A DNA stretch of 64,000 nucleotides, from assembly GCF_042678385.1 (NCBI RefSeq), contig NZ_JBHUDY010000001.1, positions 806,001 through 870,000 of the forward strand. Reading direction: 5' to 3'. Each line of letters opens with the position of its first letter. Positions within the stretch are counted from its first letter, which is position 1. This DNA is from Sphingomonas_B tabacisoli. GTDB lineage: Bacteria; Pseudomonadota; Alphaproteobacteria; Sphingomonadales; Sphingomonadaceae. Of this stretch, positions 7,701 through 17,424 are shown piece after piece. Made by a program: the position numbers and the translations under genes. Below the pieces are notes generated by a model, which saw nothing but the letters and a program-made list of their open reading frames with translations, was not told the DNA's origin and searched no databases.

Positions 7701-9366
7701 TCCGCGGGAGCTTCGCGCCGAAGCCCGGCGCCTCCGCGCGGCTGGCGAGGACGACAAGGCCGGCCGGCTGGAACTGGCCGCGATCGACGCCTCAGTGGGT
7801 GATCCGGTGCTGATCGAAGCCGGCGCCGCGCTCTATTCCGGCGACCTTCGCACCGCCGAGCAGGTGCTTCGCGCGCGGCTGCGCGAGGACCCGTTCGACG
7901 TCGCCGCGATCCGGATGATGGCCGAGCTTGCCGGCCGCCTCGCCCGCTACCGCGATGCCGAGGCATTGCTCCGCCGCGCGCTGGAGCTTGCGCCCGGTTT
8001 CCGGCCGGCGCGCTCGAATCTGGCAACCGTCCTCCACCGCCAGAACCGTTCGGCCGAGGCGCTCGCCGTACTCGATACGCTGCTCGCCGACGATCCCGAC
8101 AACCCGACGCACGAAAACCTCAAAGCCGCCGCGCTCGGCAGGATCGGCGAGTTCGACGAGGCGATCGAGCTTTATGAAAGCGTGCTCGCCAAAGCGCCCG
8201 ACCAGCCGAAAATCTGGATGAGCTACGGCCATGTGCTGAAGACCGTCGGGCGTCAGCCGGACTCGATCGCCGCCTATCGCCGCGCCATCGCGATCCGCCC
8301 CGGCCTCGGCGAAGTCTGGTGGAGCCTCGCCAACCTCAAGACCTATAAATTCGACGATGCCGACATCGCCGCGATGCAGGCGGCGCTCGACGGGAAGGGC
8401 TTAAGCGACGAAGACCGCCTCCACCTCCATTTCGCCCTCGGCAAGGCGCTGGAGGATCGGGGCGAGGCCGAGCCCGCCTTCCGCCACTACGCGCAGGGCA
8501 ATGCCATCCGCCGCGAGCAGGTCCCCTACGACCCGGCCGAAACCGCCGAGCAGGTCGCCCGCGCCAAGGCGATGTTCACCCCCGAATTCTTCGCCGCTCG
8601 CGCCGGCTGGGGCTGCCCGGCGCCCGATCCGATCTTCATCCTCGGCATGCCGCGCGCCGGCTCGACCCTGATCGAGCAGATCCTCGCCAGCCACTCGCAG
8701 GTCGAAGGCACGATGGAGCTGCCCGACATCCCCGCGCTCGCCGCCCGCATCGGCTCCGGCACCAAGCCGCTCGCCGACTACACCGCCGACGACATCCGCG
8801 CGCTCGGCGAGGAATATCTCGAGCGCACCCGCATCCAGCGCAAGACCGACCGGCCTTTCTTCATCGACAAGCTGCCCAACAATTGGGCGCATGTCGGCCT
8901 CATCAAGCTGATCCTGCCGAACGCGAAGATCGTCGACGCCCGCCGCCACCCGCTCGCGAGCTGCTTCTCCAACTTCAAACAGCATTTCGCCCGCGGCCAG
9001 AGCTTCACCTACGGCCTCGCCGACGTCGGCCGCTATTACGCGCTCTATGTCGAGCTGATGGCGCATTTCGACAGGGTGATCCCCGGCGCCGTCCACCGCG
9101 TCATCTACGAGCGGCTGGTCGACGACACCGAAACCGAAATCCGCGCGCTCCTCGAGGCGATGCGCCTGCCGTTCGAGCCCGCCTGCCTCCGCTTCTGGGA
9201 AACCGAGCGCGCCGTCCGCACCGCCAGCTCCGAACAGGTCCGCCGCCCGATCAACCGCGAAGGCCTCGAACCCTGGAAGCCGTTCGACCCCTGGCTCGAT
9301 CCACTCAAAGCCGCGCTCGGTGACGTGCTGACCTGCTATCCCGACGTTCCGGGCTCCGTTGCATAA
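7690..9366 (+). CDS. Tetratricopeptide-repeat sulfotransferase
   Basis: A 558-residue two-part protein. Residues 1 to about 290 are helical TPR repeats (for example AEALLRRALELAPGFRPA and ELYESVLAKAPDQPKIWM). The rest is a sulfotransferase domain opening with the PAPS 5'-phosphosulfate loop ILGMPRAGSTLIEQ near residue 316 and a later segment DARRHPLASCFS, typical of 3'-phosphate binding. It should transfer sulfate from PAPS to a hydroxyl or amine, but the acceptor is unknown. The start is a TTG at 7690 preceded by AGGAAAG; it overlaps the hydrolase gene by 11 bases, so translation may be coupled. Confidence 0.88.
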   Translation: MPADPRELRAEARRLRAAGEDDKAGRLELAAIDASVGDPVLIEAGAALYSGDLRTAEQVLRARLREDPFDVAAIRMMAELAGRLARYRDAEALLRRALELAPGFRPARSNLATVLHRQNRSAEALAVLDTLLADDPDNPTHENLKAAALGRIGEFDEAIELYESVLAKAPDQPKIWMSYGHVLKTVGRQPDSIAAYRRAIAIRPGLGEVWWSLANLKTYKFDDADIAAMQAALDGKGLSDEDRLHLHFALGKALEDRGEAEPAFRHYAQGNAIRREQVPYDPAETAEQVARAKAMFTPEFFAARAGWGCPAPDPIFILGMPRAGSTLIEQILASHSQVEGTMELPDIPALAARIGSGTKPLADYTADDIRALGEEYLERTRIQRKTDRPFFIDKLPNNWAHVGLIKLILPNAKIVDARRHPLASCFSNFKQHFARGQSFTYGLADVGRYYALYVELMAHFDRVIPGAVHRVIYERLVDDTETEIRALLEAMRLPFEPACLRFWETERAVRTASSEQVRRPINREGLEPWKPFDPWLDPLKAALGDVLTCYPDVPGSVA

Positions 9367-9473
9367 GCGCAACAGTTTCACACGAAAACGCATCACCGGC
9401 GCTGCCGCCTCTTTTACGGTTCCGTGAAACCGGGAAAGACTCGCTCCAGGACTTTCGCGTTCTGGGGAGAAGC

Positions 9474-12071
9474 GTGGTGCCTCGCAAAAATATTGCTCCG
9501 ATGATCGCCGCCCTGCTGGGCAGCTCGATGCTGGCCGGCCCGGCGCTTGGCCAGACGCAGCCGGCGCCGCAGGCGGCCGCCACCGGCAACGAGGCGATCG
9601 GCGACATCATTGTCACCGCGCAAAAGCGCGAGGAAACGCTGCAGAACGTGCCGATCAGCGTGCAGGCGCTCGGCACACAGAAGCTGGAGCAGATGAACGT
9701 CTCCAACTTCAACGACTATACCAAGCTGCTGCCCTCGGTCGCGTTCCAGACCGCGACGCCCGGCACCGCGACCGTCTATATCCGCGGCGTCGCGTCCGGG
9801 GGCGACGGCAACCATTCGGGCTCGCTGCCTTCGGTCGGCTTCTATCTCGACGAGCAGCCGATCACGACGATCGGCGGCACGCTCGACGTCCATATCTACG
9901 ACATCGCGCGCATCGAGGCGCTGTCCGGCCCGCAAGGCACGCTCTACGGCGCCTCGTCGGAAGCGGGCACGGTCCGCATCATCACCAACAAGCCGTCGAC
10001 CGCCGGCTTCGAAGGCGGCTTCGACGTCGAGGGCAACACCGTGCGCAAGGGCGGGCAGGGCGGCAAGGTCGAGGGCTTCGTCAACGTGCCGTTGACCGAA
10101 CGCATCGCCGTCCGCGCGGTCGGCTTCTACGAGCACGACGCCGGCTATATCGACAACGTCGCCGCCACTCGCAACTTTATCGGCGGCCTGTCGATCAACA
10201 ATGCGAGGCTGGTGAAGAAAGACATCAACGATGTCGACACCTATGGCGGCCGCCTCGCGCTCGGCATCGACCTGTCGGACGACTGGACCGCGACCGCCTC
10301 GGTCTTCGGTCAGGAACAGAAATCGCACGGCTCGTTCGGCTATGACGCCAGCATCGGCGACCTGAAGGTCGCCCGCTTCTTCCCCGAGTTCAACAAGGAC
10401 AAATGGTATCAGGCGGCCCTGACCGTGCAGGGCAAGATCGGCTCATGGGACCTGACCTATGCCGGCGCCTATATGGACCGGCGCCGCCACAGCGCGTCGG
10501 ACTATACCGATTATGCCGAGGCCTATGACGCGCTCTATGCCGATTATGGCGGGCTCGCCGGCTATTTCTATTATCAGGACAATGCCGGCAACAATGTCGT
10601 GCCGGTCCAGCACATCATCGGCAGCGATCATTTCAAGCGCATCAGCCAGGAACTGCGCGTCTCGTCTCCCGCCGAGGAGCCGTTCCGCGTGGTCGGCGGC
10701 ATCTTCTACCAGCGCCAGTCGAACCTCATCCATCAGGACTATCAGATCGACAAACTTGGCGCTGCCGTGTCGGTCAATGGCCTGCCCGGCACGCTCTGGC
10801 TCACCCAGCAGAAGCGCGTCGACCGCGATTATGCGATCTTCGGCGAAGCAAGCTGGGACATCACGCCGCGGCTGACGCTGACCGGCGGCTTGCGCGGCTA
10901 TAAATTCGACAACACGCTGATCGGCTTCTTCGGCTTCGGCCGCAACCCGGCCTCGGCGTTTTCGGCGGGAGAGGGGGCCGATACGCGCCCGTTCACCGCT
11001 ACCCCGTTCAACGCCGCCGGCTCGTCGCGTACCGGCGTGGCGGGTTGCTACACCACCACGGGCAAGACGCTGCGCAACGCGCTCGCCGCGGGCGAGACAC
11101 CGACGCTGCTGCCCGCCGCGGTCGCCGGCGGACCCTGCACCGATCTCGCCGACGTCGTGAACGGCAAATTGGTGCCCAAGCGCACCAAGGACGACGGCTT
11201 CCTCTATCGCGTGAACCTCAACTGGAAGCCGGCGGACGGGAAGCTTCTTTACGCCACCTGGTCGAAGGGCTTCCGCCCCGGCGGCATCAACCGCCGCGCG
11301 ACGATCGCACCCTACGCGCCGGATTTCCTGATCAACTACGAAGTCGGCTTCAAGACGACCTGGGGCAACACGCTCCGCTGGAACGGCGCCTTCTTCTGGC
11401 AGGACTGGAAGAAGTTCCAGTTCAGCTTCCTCGGGCAAAACAGCTTCACCGAGATCCACAACGGCCCCAATGCGCGGATTAAAGGCATCGAAACCGATTT
11501 CGCGTGGAACCCGGTGACCGGCCTGACGCTCTCGGGCAGCGCCGCCTATACCGATGGCAAGATCCGCAAGAATCTGTGCCTCTTCGACGATCCGACCTTC
11601 GCCTGCACTCAGCCCGGGCCAGGCGGCGAGGACAATCGCATTTCCTCGCCCAAGGGCACGCGCCTGCCGGTGACGCCCAGGTTCAAGATGAGCGCGACCG
11701 GGCGATACGAATTCCAGGCCGCGCCGGACGTGAAGCCCTATCTGCAGGCGACGGTGACCCATTCCAGCTCAGCCGCCTCGGATATCCGGGAGAGCGTCAA
11801 CGGCTCGGCCGGCGTGATCTTCAACCCGCGGCTGCAGCTCGGCAACCTGCCCGCCTGGACGACGGCGGATTTCGCGGTCGGCGTCAAATGGAAGCAGTTC
11901 ACCGCCGAAGCGTTCATCCAGAACGCCTTCGACGAACGCGCCCAGATCACCCGCTTCGTCCAATGCGGAAGCTGCTACCCTGCCGCCGGCGGCTTCCCCG
12001 GCTTCGGCCGCGCCTACGCCGTGGTGCAAACGCCGCGGACGATCGGGATCAGGGCAGGGTATCGGTTCTAG
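9474..12071 (+). CDS. TonB-dependent outer-membrane receptor
   Basis: An 865-residue receptor with signal peptide (residues 1-25), plug domain starting at DIIVTAQKREETLQNVPIS, plug landmarks VYIRGVASGG and GPQGTLYGASSEAGTVRI, and a beta-barrel ending in an aromatic (IGIRAGYRF), as needed for barrel assembly. It should import a bulky ligand using TonB-ExbBD energy; a tonB/exbB/exbD/exbD set sits about 4.6 kb downstream. The ligand is not evident, since no hydrolase or transporter is next to it. Start is the GTG at 9474 with GGGGAGA 4 bases ahead; the GTG at 9477 is an alternative. Confidence 0.93.
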   Translation: MVPRKNIAPMIAALLGSSMLAGPALGQTQPAPQAAATGNEAIGDIIVTAQKREETLQNVPISVQALGTQKLEQMNVSNFNDYTKLLPSVAFQTATPGTATVYIRGVASGGDGNHSGSLPSVGFYLDEQPITTIGGTLDVHIYDIARIEALSGPQGTLYGASSEAGTVRIITNKPSTAGFEGGFDVEGNTVRKGGQGGKVEGFVNVPLTERIAVRAVGFYEHDAGYIDNVAATRNFIGGLSINNARLVKKDINDVDTYGGRLALGIDLSDDWTATASVFGQEQKSHGSFGYDASIGDLKVARFFPEFNKDKWYQAALTVQGKIGSWDLTYAGAYMDRRRHSASDYTDYAEAYDALYADYGGLAGYFYYQDNAGNNVVPVQHIIGSDHFKRISQELRVSSPAEEPFRVVGGIFYQRQSNLIHQDYQIDKLGAAVSVNGLPGTLWLTQQKRVDRDYAIFGEASWDITPRLTLTGGLRGYKFDNTLIGFFGFGRNPASAFSAGEGADTRPFTATPFNAAGSSRTGVAGCYTTTGKTLRNALAAGETPTLLPAAVAGGPCTDLADVVNGKLVPKRTKDDGFLYRVNLNWKPADGKLLYATWSKGFRPGGINRRATIAPYAPDFLINYEVGFKTTWGNTLRWNGAFFWQDWKKFQFSFLGQNSFTEIHNGPNARIKGIETDFAWNPVTGLTLSGSAAYTDGKIRKNLCLFDDPTFACTQPGPGGEDNRISSPKGTRLPVTPRFKMSATGRYEFQAAPDVKPYLQATVTHSSSAASDIRESVNGSAGVIFNPRLQLGNLPAWTTADFAVGVKWKQFTAEAFIQNAFDERAQITRFVQCGSCYPAAGGFPGFGRAYAVVQTPRTIGIRAGYRF

Positions 12072-12079
12072 CGCGCTTC

Positions 12080-12213
12080 ACCTCTCCCACAGGGAGAGGT
12101 CGAGTCGGGCGCAAGCCCGACCGGGTGAGGGGATCGGGAGCAGAATGTCGGAGTTCCGATCCCCTCACCCCGCTCGCGCAAGCGCGAGTCGCCCTCTCCC
12201 TATGGGAGAGGGG
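12080..12213. repeat. Composite palindromic repeat, family B, copy 1
   Basis: About 134 bases bounded by CCTCTCCCACAGGGAGAGG and CCTCTCCCTATGGGAGAGG, each a small hairpin, with GGATCGGGAG/GATCCCCTCACCC arms between. It starts 8 bases after the receptor stop. Related copies are at 19319, 20923, 22318, 54743 and 57622. Confidence 0.85.
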
Positions 12214-12252
12214 TCTGACAGCTCTCTACCCTTAGCGGACATTCCATCTCGA

Positions 12253-12717
12253 TCATCGCCGCACCGATCGCCGTTTGCAGACCGTTTCCGGTGGCACTTC
12301 TGCGCCGATCTTTCTTAGAGCGACTCGGATCGCCGATGCGGATGTTACAGCGCCATCCAGACAATCCGCCTCCGGCAACAGTTGCACGAGTTTTGGGACG
12401 GCTGACGTTGCGCCTCCTCCCAGGTTACCCAGTGAGGCGGCTATCCACAGGCGAACAGCATCCTCCTGCGTGTCGAGGAGTGGGATAAGAAGGGCGGTTA
12501 TGCTTGACGGCGCTGCCTGTGTTTTATCTGCGGTCAAGGTCGCGAGGTTCCGAGCTGCCTCAACCCTATCGCCGACCGTTTGCCCGGCTCGAACTTGCTC
12601 GACGGCCGCGACTATACGGTCCCACCTGCCTATGTCTTCCGCCGAGGCGAAGGATGTCGGCAGAGCCAACGCCACAGCGCTAAGGCTGTAGAGTAAAGAT
12701 GTGGTCCGGAATGACAT
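12253..12717 (-). CDS. Exported HEAT-like repeat protein, function unknown
   Basis: A 154-residue protein with a signal peptide (residues 1-26, ending near SFASAE) followed by helical repeats that look like HEAT/armadillo units, best seen in LWIAASLGNLGGGATSAVPKLVQLL and the final RVALRKIGAE. Two cysteines lie near the C-terminus. It would be periplasmic and act as a small protein-binding scaffold, but this is inference from the fold. It is convergent with the TonB receptor gene, with a family B repeat between. No operon partner is visible. Confidence 0.7.
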   Translation of the reverse strand: MSFRTTSLLYSLSAVALALPTSFASAEDIGRWDRIVAAVEQVRAGQTVGDRVEAARNLATLTADKTQAAPSSITALLIPLLDTQEDAVRLWIAASLGNLGGGATSAVPKLVQLLPEADCLDGAVTSASAIRVALRKIGAEVPPETVCKRRSVRR

Positions 12718-13047
12718 CCGCGCACCCTACCTTCCCAATGTCCGCAATGCATCAGTTGCGAACGAACATCTGTCCTACACCCCGACCGATCGGGCATATG
12801 CTCGTGGATGACCGAGCCTCGCTTTCGTGCGTCCTTCACGCCTTCCCGATCACCATCCGTCTCGGAACCTCCACGGCTCGGCTCTGCCCAATTCCAGCCA
12901 AACGCCTGCGATCACACGACAGTCCCGCATAAGTTCACGAAAAAGGCGCGTCACCCCTGGCACTTTGTGAACTTAAGCGCCCGTGTCTGGGCGCATCGCG
13001 CAATCGCGGCTTCCGCATTGCGCCTTCGGCATGGTAGCGGCGGGGGC
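12718..13047. other. Intergenic stretch without a recognisable gene
   Basis: These 330 bases separate the divergent HEAT-like protein and S9 peptidase genes. Short open frames here have no recognisable product. I note one 8-bp inverted pair, AAGTTCAC (12931-12938) and GTGAACTT (12967-12974), that could be an operator or part of the S9 peptidase leader. No RNA gene was recognised. Confidence 0.4.
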
Positions 13048-15261
13048 ATGATCCGCATCCTTGCCGCCGGTCTCGCGGCGCTTTCGCTCACTTCTCCGGT
13101 CATGGCCCAGCAGAACAAGCTCACGCTCGAACGCCTTTACGGCAATCCGCCGCTCTCAGGCCCCACGCCGCGGCTGTTGAAGCTGTCGCCGGACGGGCGC
13201 TGGCTGACCTCGCTGCGCAACCGGCCGGACGAGAAGGAGCGGTTCGACCTCTGGGCGCTCGACACCAGGACCGGATCGGAAAAGATGCTGGTCGATTCCA
13301 AGGCGTTCGGCACCGGCGCCGCGCTGTCCGAGGCCGAGCGGATGCAGCGCGAGCGCGCGCGCATCGCCGACCAGAAAGGCATCGTCGCCTATGACTGGAG
13401 CGCTGATTCGAAGACCCTGCTCGTGCCTTTGGACGGCGACCTTTATCTCGCCTCCCTGGACGGCAAGGTCCGCCGCCTGACCGACACGCCGACCAGCGAG
13501 CTCGACGGCACTGTCAGCCCCAAGGGCGGCTTCGTCTCCTTCGTCCGCGACCAGAACCTCGTCGTCCACGACCTCGCCTCGGGCAAGGAACGCGTGCTGA
13601 CAGAGGGCGGCGGCGGTCCGGTGAGCTGGGGCACCGCCGAGTTCGTGGCCCAAGAGGAAATGCACCGCACGCGCGGCCATTGGTGGTCGCCCGACGATCG
13701 CTGGATCGCGGTCGAGCGCTCCGACGAAACCCCGGTCGCGATCGTCACCCGCGCCGCGATCGGCGCCGACGGCACGCGCGTGTATCAGCAGCGCTATCCC
13801 AAGGCCGGCACCGACAATGCCCTGGTCGAACTCCATGTGTTCGATGTTGCGAGCGGCCGCAGCACCAAGGTCGATCTCGGCACAAACCCCGACATCTATC
13901 TCGCCCGCGTCGACTGGACGAAGGACGGCAAGGCGCTGCTCTTCCAGCGCGAAAGCCGCGACCAGAAACGCCTCGACCTGCTCCGCGTCGATCCGGCCAC
14001 CGGCAAGTCGGAAGTGCTGTTCACTGAGACAGCGAAGACCTGGATCAACCTCCACGACAATCTGAAGCCACTCGCCGACGGCAGCCTGCTCTGGACCTCG
14101 GAGCGCGACGGCTTCAGCCATCTCTATCGCTGGAAGGCGGGCAAATGGACCCAGCTCACCCACGGCGCCTGGCAGGTGAAGGATATGGCCGGCGCCGATG
14201 AGGCGAAGGGCCTCGCTTATGTCGTCGCCAATCGCGACACGCCGCTCGAATGGCAGCTCTACGCGGTGCCGATCGGCGCGGCGGGCGAGCCGAAGCGGCT
14301 GACCGATGCCGGATTCAGCAACGCGGTCGAGATGGACAAGGCGGCTGCCCACATCATCGTCACCCGTTCCAGTACGGCGCAGCCGCCGCAGACCTATCTT
14401 GCCAGTGCGAGCGGGCAGGGCCGCCGCTGGATCGAGGAGAACCGCGTCTCCGGCGATCATCCATACGCGCCGTTCGCCGCCACCGCGGTCGCGCCGAAGT
14501 TCGGCACGATCAAGGCCGCCGACGGCGTCACTGATCTCCATTACAAACTCTACGTGCCGACCGGTTTTGCCGGCCCACGCCCGGTGCTGCTCTGGGTCTA
14601 TGGCGGCCCCGGCGCCGGGCGGCAGGTCGCGAACGAATGGATTCGCGACATCCCGCTCCAGCAATATCTGGTGTCGAAGGGCTGGGTGATTTTCTCCGTC
14701 GACAATCGCGGCACCCCCGATCGCGGCAAGGCGTTCGAGGACGCGATCTTCCATGCGATGGGCAGCGCCGAAGTCGCCGACCAGCTCGCCGGAGTCGCCT
14801 GGCTGAAGCGCCAGCCCTTCGTCGATCCCAGGCGGATCGCCGTCTATGGCTGGTCCTATGGCGGCTATATGACGCTGAAGCTGCTGGAGGCCGCGCCCGG
14901 CACCTTCGCGGCCGGCGTCGCCGGCGCGCCGGTCACGCGCTGGGAGCTGTATGACACCCATTATACGGAACGCTATCTCGGCGACCCGCGCACCGACGCC
15001 GCCGCCTATGAGAAGGCCGACGCGCTCACCAACGCGACCGCGATCAAGGACCCGCTGCTCCTCCTCCACGGCATGTCGGACGACAATGTCGTGTTCGACA
15101 ACTCGACCGCGCTGATGGCGAAGCTGCAGGCCGCCGCCGTGCCGTTCGAGACCATGGTCTATCCCGGTTTCGGCCACGGCGTGCGCGGTCCCGGCGTCAG
15201 CGTCCATCTCTGGCGGACGATCGAGAACTTCCTCGACCGCGAAGTGGAGGCAAAGCGATGA
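13048..15261 (+). CDS. Exported prolyl oligopeptidase family (S9, dipeptidyl-peptidase IV-like) peptidase
   Basis: A 737-residue serine peptidase with signal peptide (residues 1-19, ending in SPVMAQ), an N-terminal beta-propeller of the DPP IV type (for example LYLASLDGKVRRLTDTP), and a C-terminal alpha/beta-hydrolase domain. The catalytic Ser603 is in YGWSYGGY, the Asp is 678 or 679 in HGMSDDNVV, and His710 is in GFGHGV. A short EE pair in FVAQEEMHRTRG matches the DPP IV double-Glu motif that anchors the substrate amino end, so release of X-Pro dipeptides is likely. I start at ATG 13048, since it opens the signal peptide. The stop overlaps folB by 4 bases. Confidence 0.9.
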   Translation: MIRILAAGLAALSLTSPVMAQQNKLTLERLYGNPPLSGPTPRLLKLSPDGRWLTSLRNRPDEKERFDLWALDTRTGSEKMLVDSKAFGTGAALSEAERMQRERARIADQKGIVAYDWSADSKTLLVPLDGDLYLASLDGKVRRLTDTPTSELDGTVSPKGGFVSFVRDQNLVVHDLASGKERVLTEGGGGPVSWGTAEFVAQEEMHRTRGHWWSPDDRWIAVERSDETPVAIVTRAAIGADGTRVYQQRYPKAGTDNALVELHVFDVASGRSTKVDLGTNPDIYLARVDWTKDGKALLFQRESRDQKRLDLLRVDPATGKSEVLFTETAKTWINLHDNLKPLADGSLLWTSERDGFSHLYRWKAGKWTQLTHGAWQVKDMAGADEAKGLAYVVANRDTPLEWQLYAVPIGAAGEPKRLTDAGFSNAVEMDKAAAHIIVTRSSTAQPPQTYLASASGQGRRWIEENRVSGDHPYAPFAATAVAPKFGTIKAADGVTDLHYKLYVPTGFAGPRPVLLWVYGGPGAGRQVANEWIRDIPLQQYLVSKGWVIFSVDNRGTPDRGKAFEDAIFHAMGSAEVADQLAGVAWLKRQPFVDPRRIAVYGWSYGGYMTLKLLEAAPGTFAAGVAGAPVTRWELYDTHYTERYLGDPRTDAAAYEKADALTNATAIKDPLLLLHGMSDDNVVFDNSTALMAKLQAAAVPFETMVYPGFGHGVRGPGVSVHLWRTIENFLDREVEAKR

Positions 15262-15659
15262 CCACGCCGCCCCGCCTCGACGGGATGGTGCCCGAAGCGC
15301 TCGCGCCGAAGAGCTTCCGCATCTTCCTCGAAGACTTCGACCTGCCGGTCGATATCGGCTTTCATGATTTCGAGATCGGCACGCCGCAGCGGCTGCTGGT
15401 CAGCGTCGATGTCTACGTCACGGCGGAAGCGTTCGCGAGCCAGGACACGCAGGCGGCGGCATGGAACTATGATTTCCTGCGCACCGAAATCCGCCGCATG
15501 ACCGAAGGCCGGCGCTTCAACCTGCAGGAAACGCTGGCGCGAGAAATCTATGAGCTGATCGCTGCCCGCAAGGGCGTGACCGGTCTCCGCATCTCTACCC
15601 GCAAGCCCGACATCTATCCCGAGTGCGCCGGCGTCGGCGTCGAGATCAGCTCGTTCTGA
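15258..15659 (+). CDS. folB: Dihydroneopterin aldolase-like protein
   Basis: A 133-residue FolB-family protein, which converts dihydroneopterin to hydroxymethyl-dihydropterin and glycolaldehyde in folate synthesis. The family signature VDIGFHDFEIGTPQRLLVSV is present, as are a central NYDFLRTEI and the C-terminal RISTRKPDIYPECAGVGVE. About 15 extra N-terminal residues precede the core. It overlaps the S9 peptidase stop by 4 bases (ATGA), which implies co-translation but no pathway link I can see. Its 3' end overlaps the convergent hypothetical gene by 14 bases. Confidence 0.86.
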   Translation: MTTPPRLDGMVPEALAPKSFRIFLEDFDLPVDIGFHDFEIGTPQRLLVSVDVYVTAEAFASQDTQAAAWNYDFLRTEIRRMTEGRRFNLQETLAREIYELIAARKGVTGLRISTRKPDIYPECAGVGVEISSF

Positions 15660-16485
15660 CGTTCCGGGTGCAGGCGCCGAGCTGCTGCAGCACATAGGCA
15701 TAGTCGCCCCGCGCCGCCTCGGCGTTCGCGGCTTCCAGATCGGCGGTCGCTTCGGCCGGAAGCTGGCGCGGCAGCCCGCAGGCGAGCCGGTACCAAAGCA
15801 GCGTGTCGCGCTGCGGCGCCTGCGCGGCCTCGTCGACCACTTCGCCGAGCGCGACCGACCATTGCCGGTCCTGCCCCGGCCGGCTGAGCACGCTGATCGA
15901 GATCGGGCGATTGTCGCGCGTCGCAAGGAATATCTGCGTCTCGCCTTCGCCCGGGATCGATCCCGGCACATGAAAGGCGCTGGTGATGCCGGTGACCGGC
16001 GGCGCGGCGTCCGGGCGCACCCCTTCGGTCAAGATTGCCCGCACCCTTTTGTCGAGCTCCGGCGTCATCATCATCTGCGCATCGGGCGAGATGAGCTGCA
16101 GCACGCCGGGCTTACCAGCGATCGGCCGGGCCAGCAGCAGCACATGCCGGTTCTTCAGCTTCGGCACCTTGCCCTTCGCGTCCAGCGGCACGTCGGCCAG
16201 GTACTGGACGGCCGGCGGCACGTCCCCGGGCCCGCGAATCAGGGTGTTCGCGGTGGCCTCGACAAACAGCCGCGCGTGGCCGGCGGCGAGGTTCGGCGCC
16301 TGCTCCGACTTCAGCCGAATCGTGTCGGTCACCGTCGCAACCAGCGCGATCGGTGCGGCCAGCGCCCGATCGGCCAGGTCGGCATAGCTGTATTGAGGCG
16401 TCGGCAGGGCCGTTTGCGCCGCCATGTCCACCGGTGTCAGAAGAGCGATTGCCGTAACGGCAATCAGATAGGGGATACGCATCAT
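15646..16485 (-). CDS. Exported protein of unknown function
   Basis: A 279-residue protein with a signal peptide (residues 1-23, ending near DMAAQ). I do not recognise the family. Visible features are an N-terminal helical part (YSYADLADRALAAPIALVATV), a beta-rich middle, the segment GEGETQIFLATRDNRPISISV, and two cysteines near the C-terminus (Cys in RLACGLP and LGACTRN) that could form a disulfide. It is divergent from the tonB cluster with a 227-base gap, and convergent with folB. Probably periplasmic. Confidence 0.72.
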   Translation of the reverse strand: MMRIPYLIAVTAIALLTPVDMAAQTALPTPQYSYADLADRALAAPIALVATVTDTIRLKSEQAPNLAAGHARLFVEATANTLIRGPGDVPPAVQYLADVPLDAKGKVPKLKNRHVLLLARPIAGKPGVLQLISPDAQMMMTPELDKRVRAILTEGVRPDAAPPVTGITSAFHVPGSIPGEGETQIFLATRDNRPISISVLSRPGQDRQWSVALGEVVDEAAQAPQRDTLLWYRLACGLPRQLPAEATADLEAANAEAARGDYAYVLQQLGACTRNVRTS

Positions 16486-16712
16486 TTCCTGCGCGTTACA
16501 GCCTTTGGAGTGACGCCCGCCAGCACAAAAGTGTCATAGCGGGACCGTATGTTGCGCGCGTCCGACAAAGCGTTTGCGTCATGTAATGACGGAGGATAGA
16601 TACCCGGGCTTCGCCTTACGAATAATAACACGGGCGAAATGGACTGAATTGCGGTTTCAGGTCGGCGCTCCCTTCGCTCCAGCCTGGCCGAGAGAGGGAG
16701 TCTCGTTACTGA

Positions 16713-17372
16713 ATGGCCTACGCTGACAAACAAGGCTTGAACGGTAGCAAGGTCGCGTCGATCGTAATTGTGATCCTGATCCACGCGCTGCTTGGCTACG
16801 CGTTCGTGACTGGCCTTGCGTTCAACGTCATCAAGAAGGTCGCGACCGACCTGAAGACGTTCGACGTCCAGGAGGAGCCGCCGCCCCCCGAGGAGCCGCC
16901 ACCTCCGCCCCCACCCGACCAAAAGGTCGAGCCACCGCCCGTCGTGACGCCCCCGCCGATCGTACAGGCGCCGTCCGTGCAGGCACCGGTGATCATCGCG
17001 CAGCCTAACCCGCCGCCGGTCTTCGTGCCGTCGCCGCCGGCTCCGCCGCCACCGCCGCCGCCGCCCGTTCCGACCGTCTCCAAGGCGGCCGGTCCCAAGG
17101 GCGATCCCTCGCGCTTCGTGACGACGGACGACTATCCGCCGCGCGCGCTGCGTGAAGGCGCGGAAGGAACGACCCGGATCACATGGGACATCAACACGGA
17201 AGGCCGGGTCGAAAACTGCCGCGTCTCTTCGTCCAGCGGCAATGCCGATCTGGACGACGCCGCGTGCCGGGCGATGACTCGCAAGGGTCGCTTCTCGCCG
17301 GCGCTCGATCAGAGCGGCAATCCGATCAAGAGCACCCAGTCCCGCAACGTGAAATGGGTCATACCGAAGTAG
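16713..17372 (+). CDS. tonB: Energy transducer TonB
   Basis: A 219-residue TonB: a short cytoplasmic start, one membrane anchor (about residues 14-36, with a histidine at 24), a proline-rich spacer that crosses the periplasm (residues about 52-125, with runs such as PPPPEEPPPPPPP), and a C-terminal TonB domain opening at DDYPPRALREGAEG. It passes proton-motive energy from ExbB-ExbD to outer-membrane receptors. It heads a cluster with exbB and two exbD genes in the same direction and is the likely partner of the two TonB-dependent receptors in this window. Confidence 0.92.
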   Translation: MAYADKQGLNGSKVASIVIVILIHALLGYAFVTGLAFNVIKKVATDLKTFDVQEEPPPPEEPPPPPPPDQKVEPPPVVTPPPIVQAPSVQAPVIIAQPNPPPVFVPSPPAPPPPPPPPVPTVSKAAGPKGDPSRFVTTDDYPPRALREGAEGTTRITWDINTEGRVENCRVSSSSGNADLDDAACRAMTRKGRFSPALDQSGNPIKSTQSRNVKWVIPK

Positions 17373-17424
17373 TGGCAGTGCTGCGCTCAGCAGCGTCGAT
17401 CGAACTATTCTAAAGGACTAACGC

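Noticed and set aside
13156..15207. A 683-codon minus-strand open frame opposite the S9 peptidase
   Set aside because: It is antisense to a gene with clear catalytic motifs. In GC-rich DNA, codon bias on one strand opens long frames on the other; the product has no domain and is rich in Arg, Gly and Asp.
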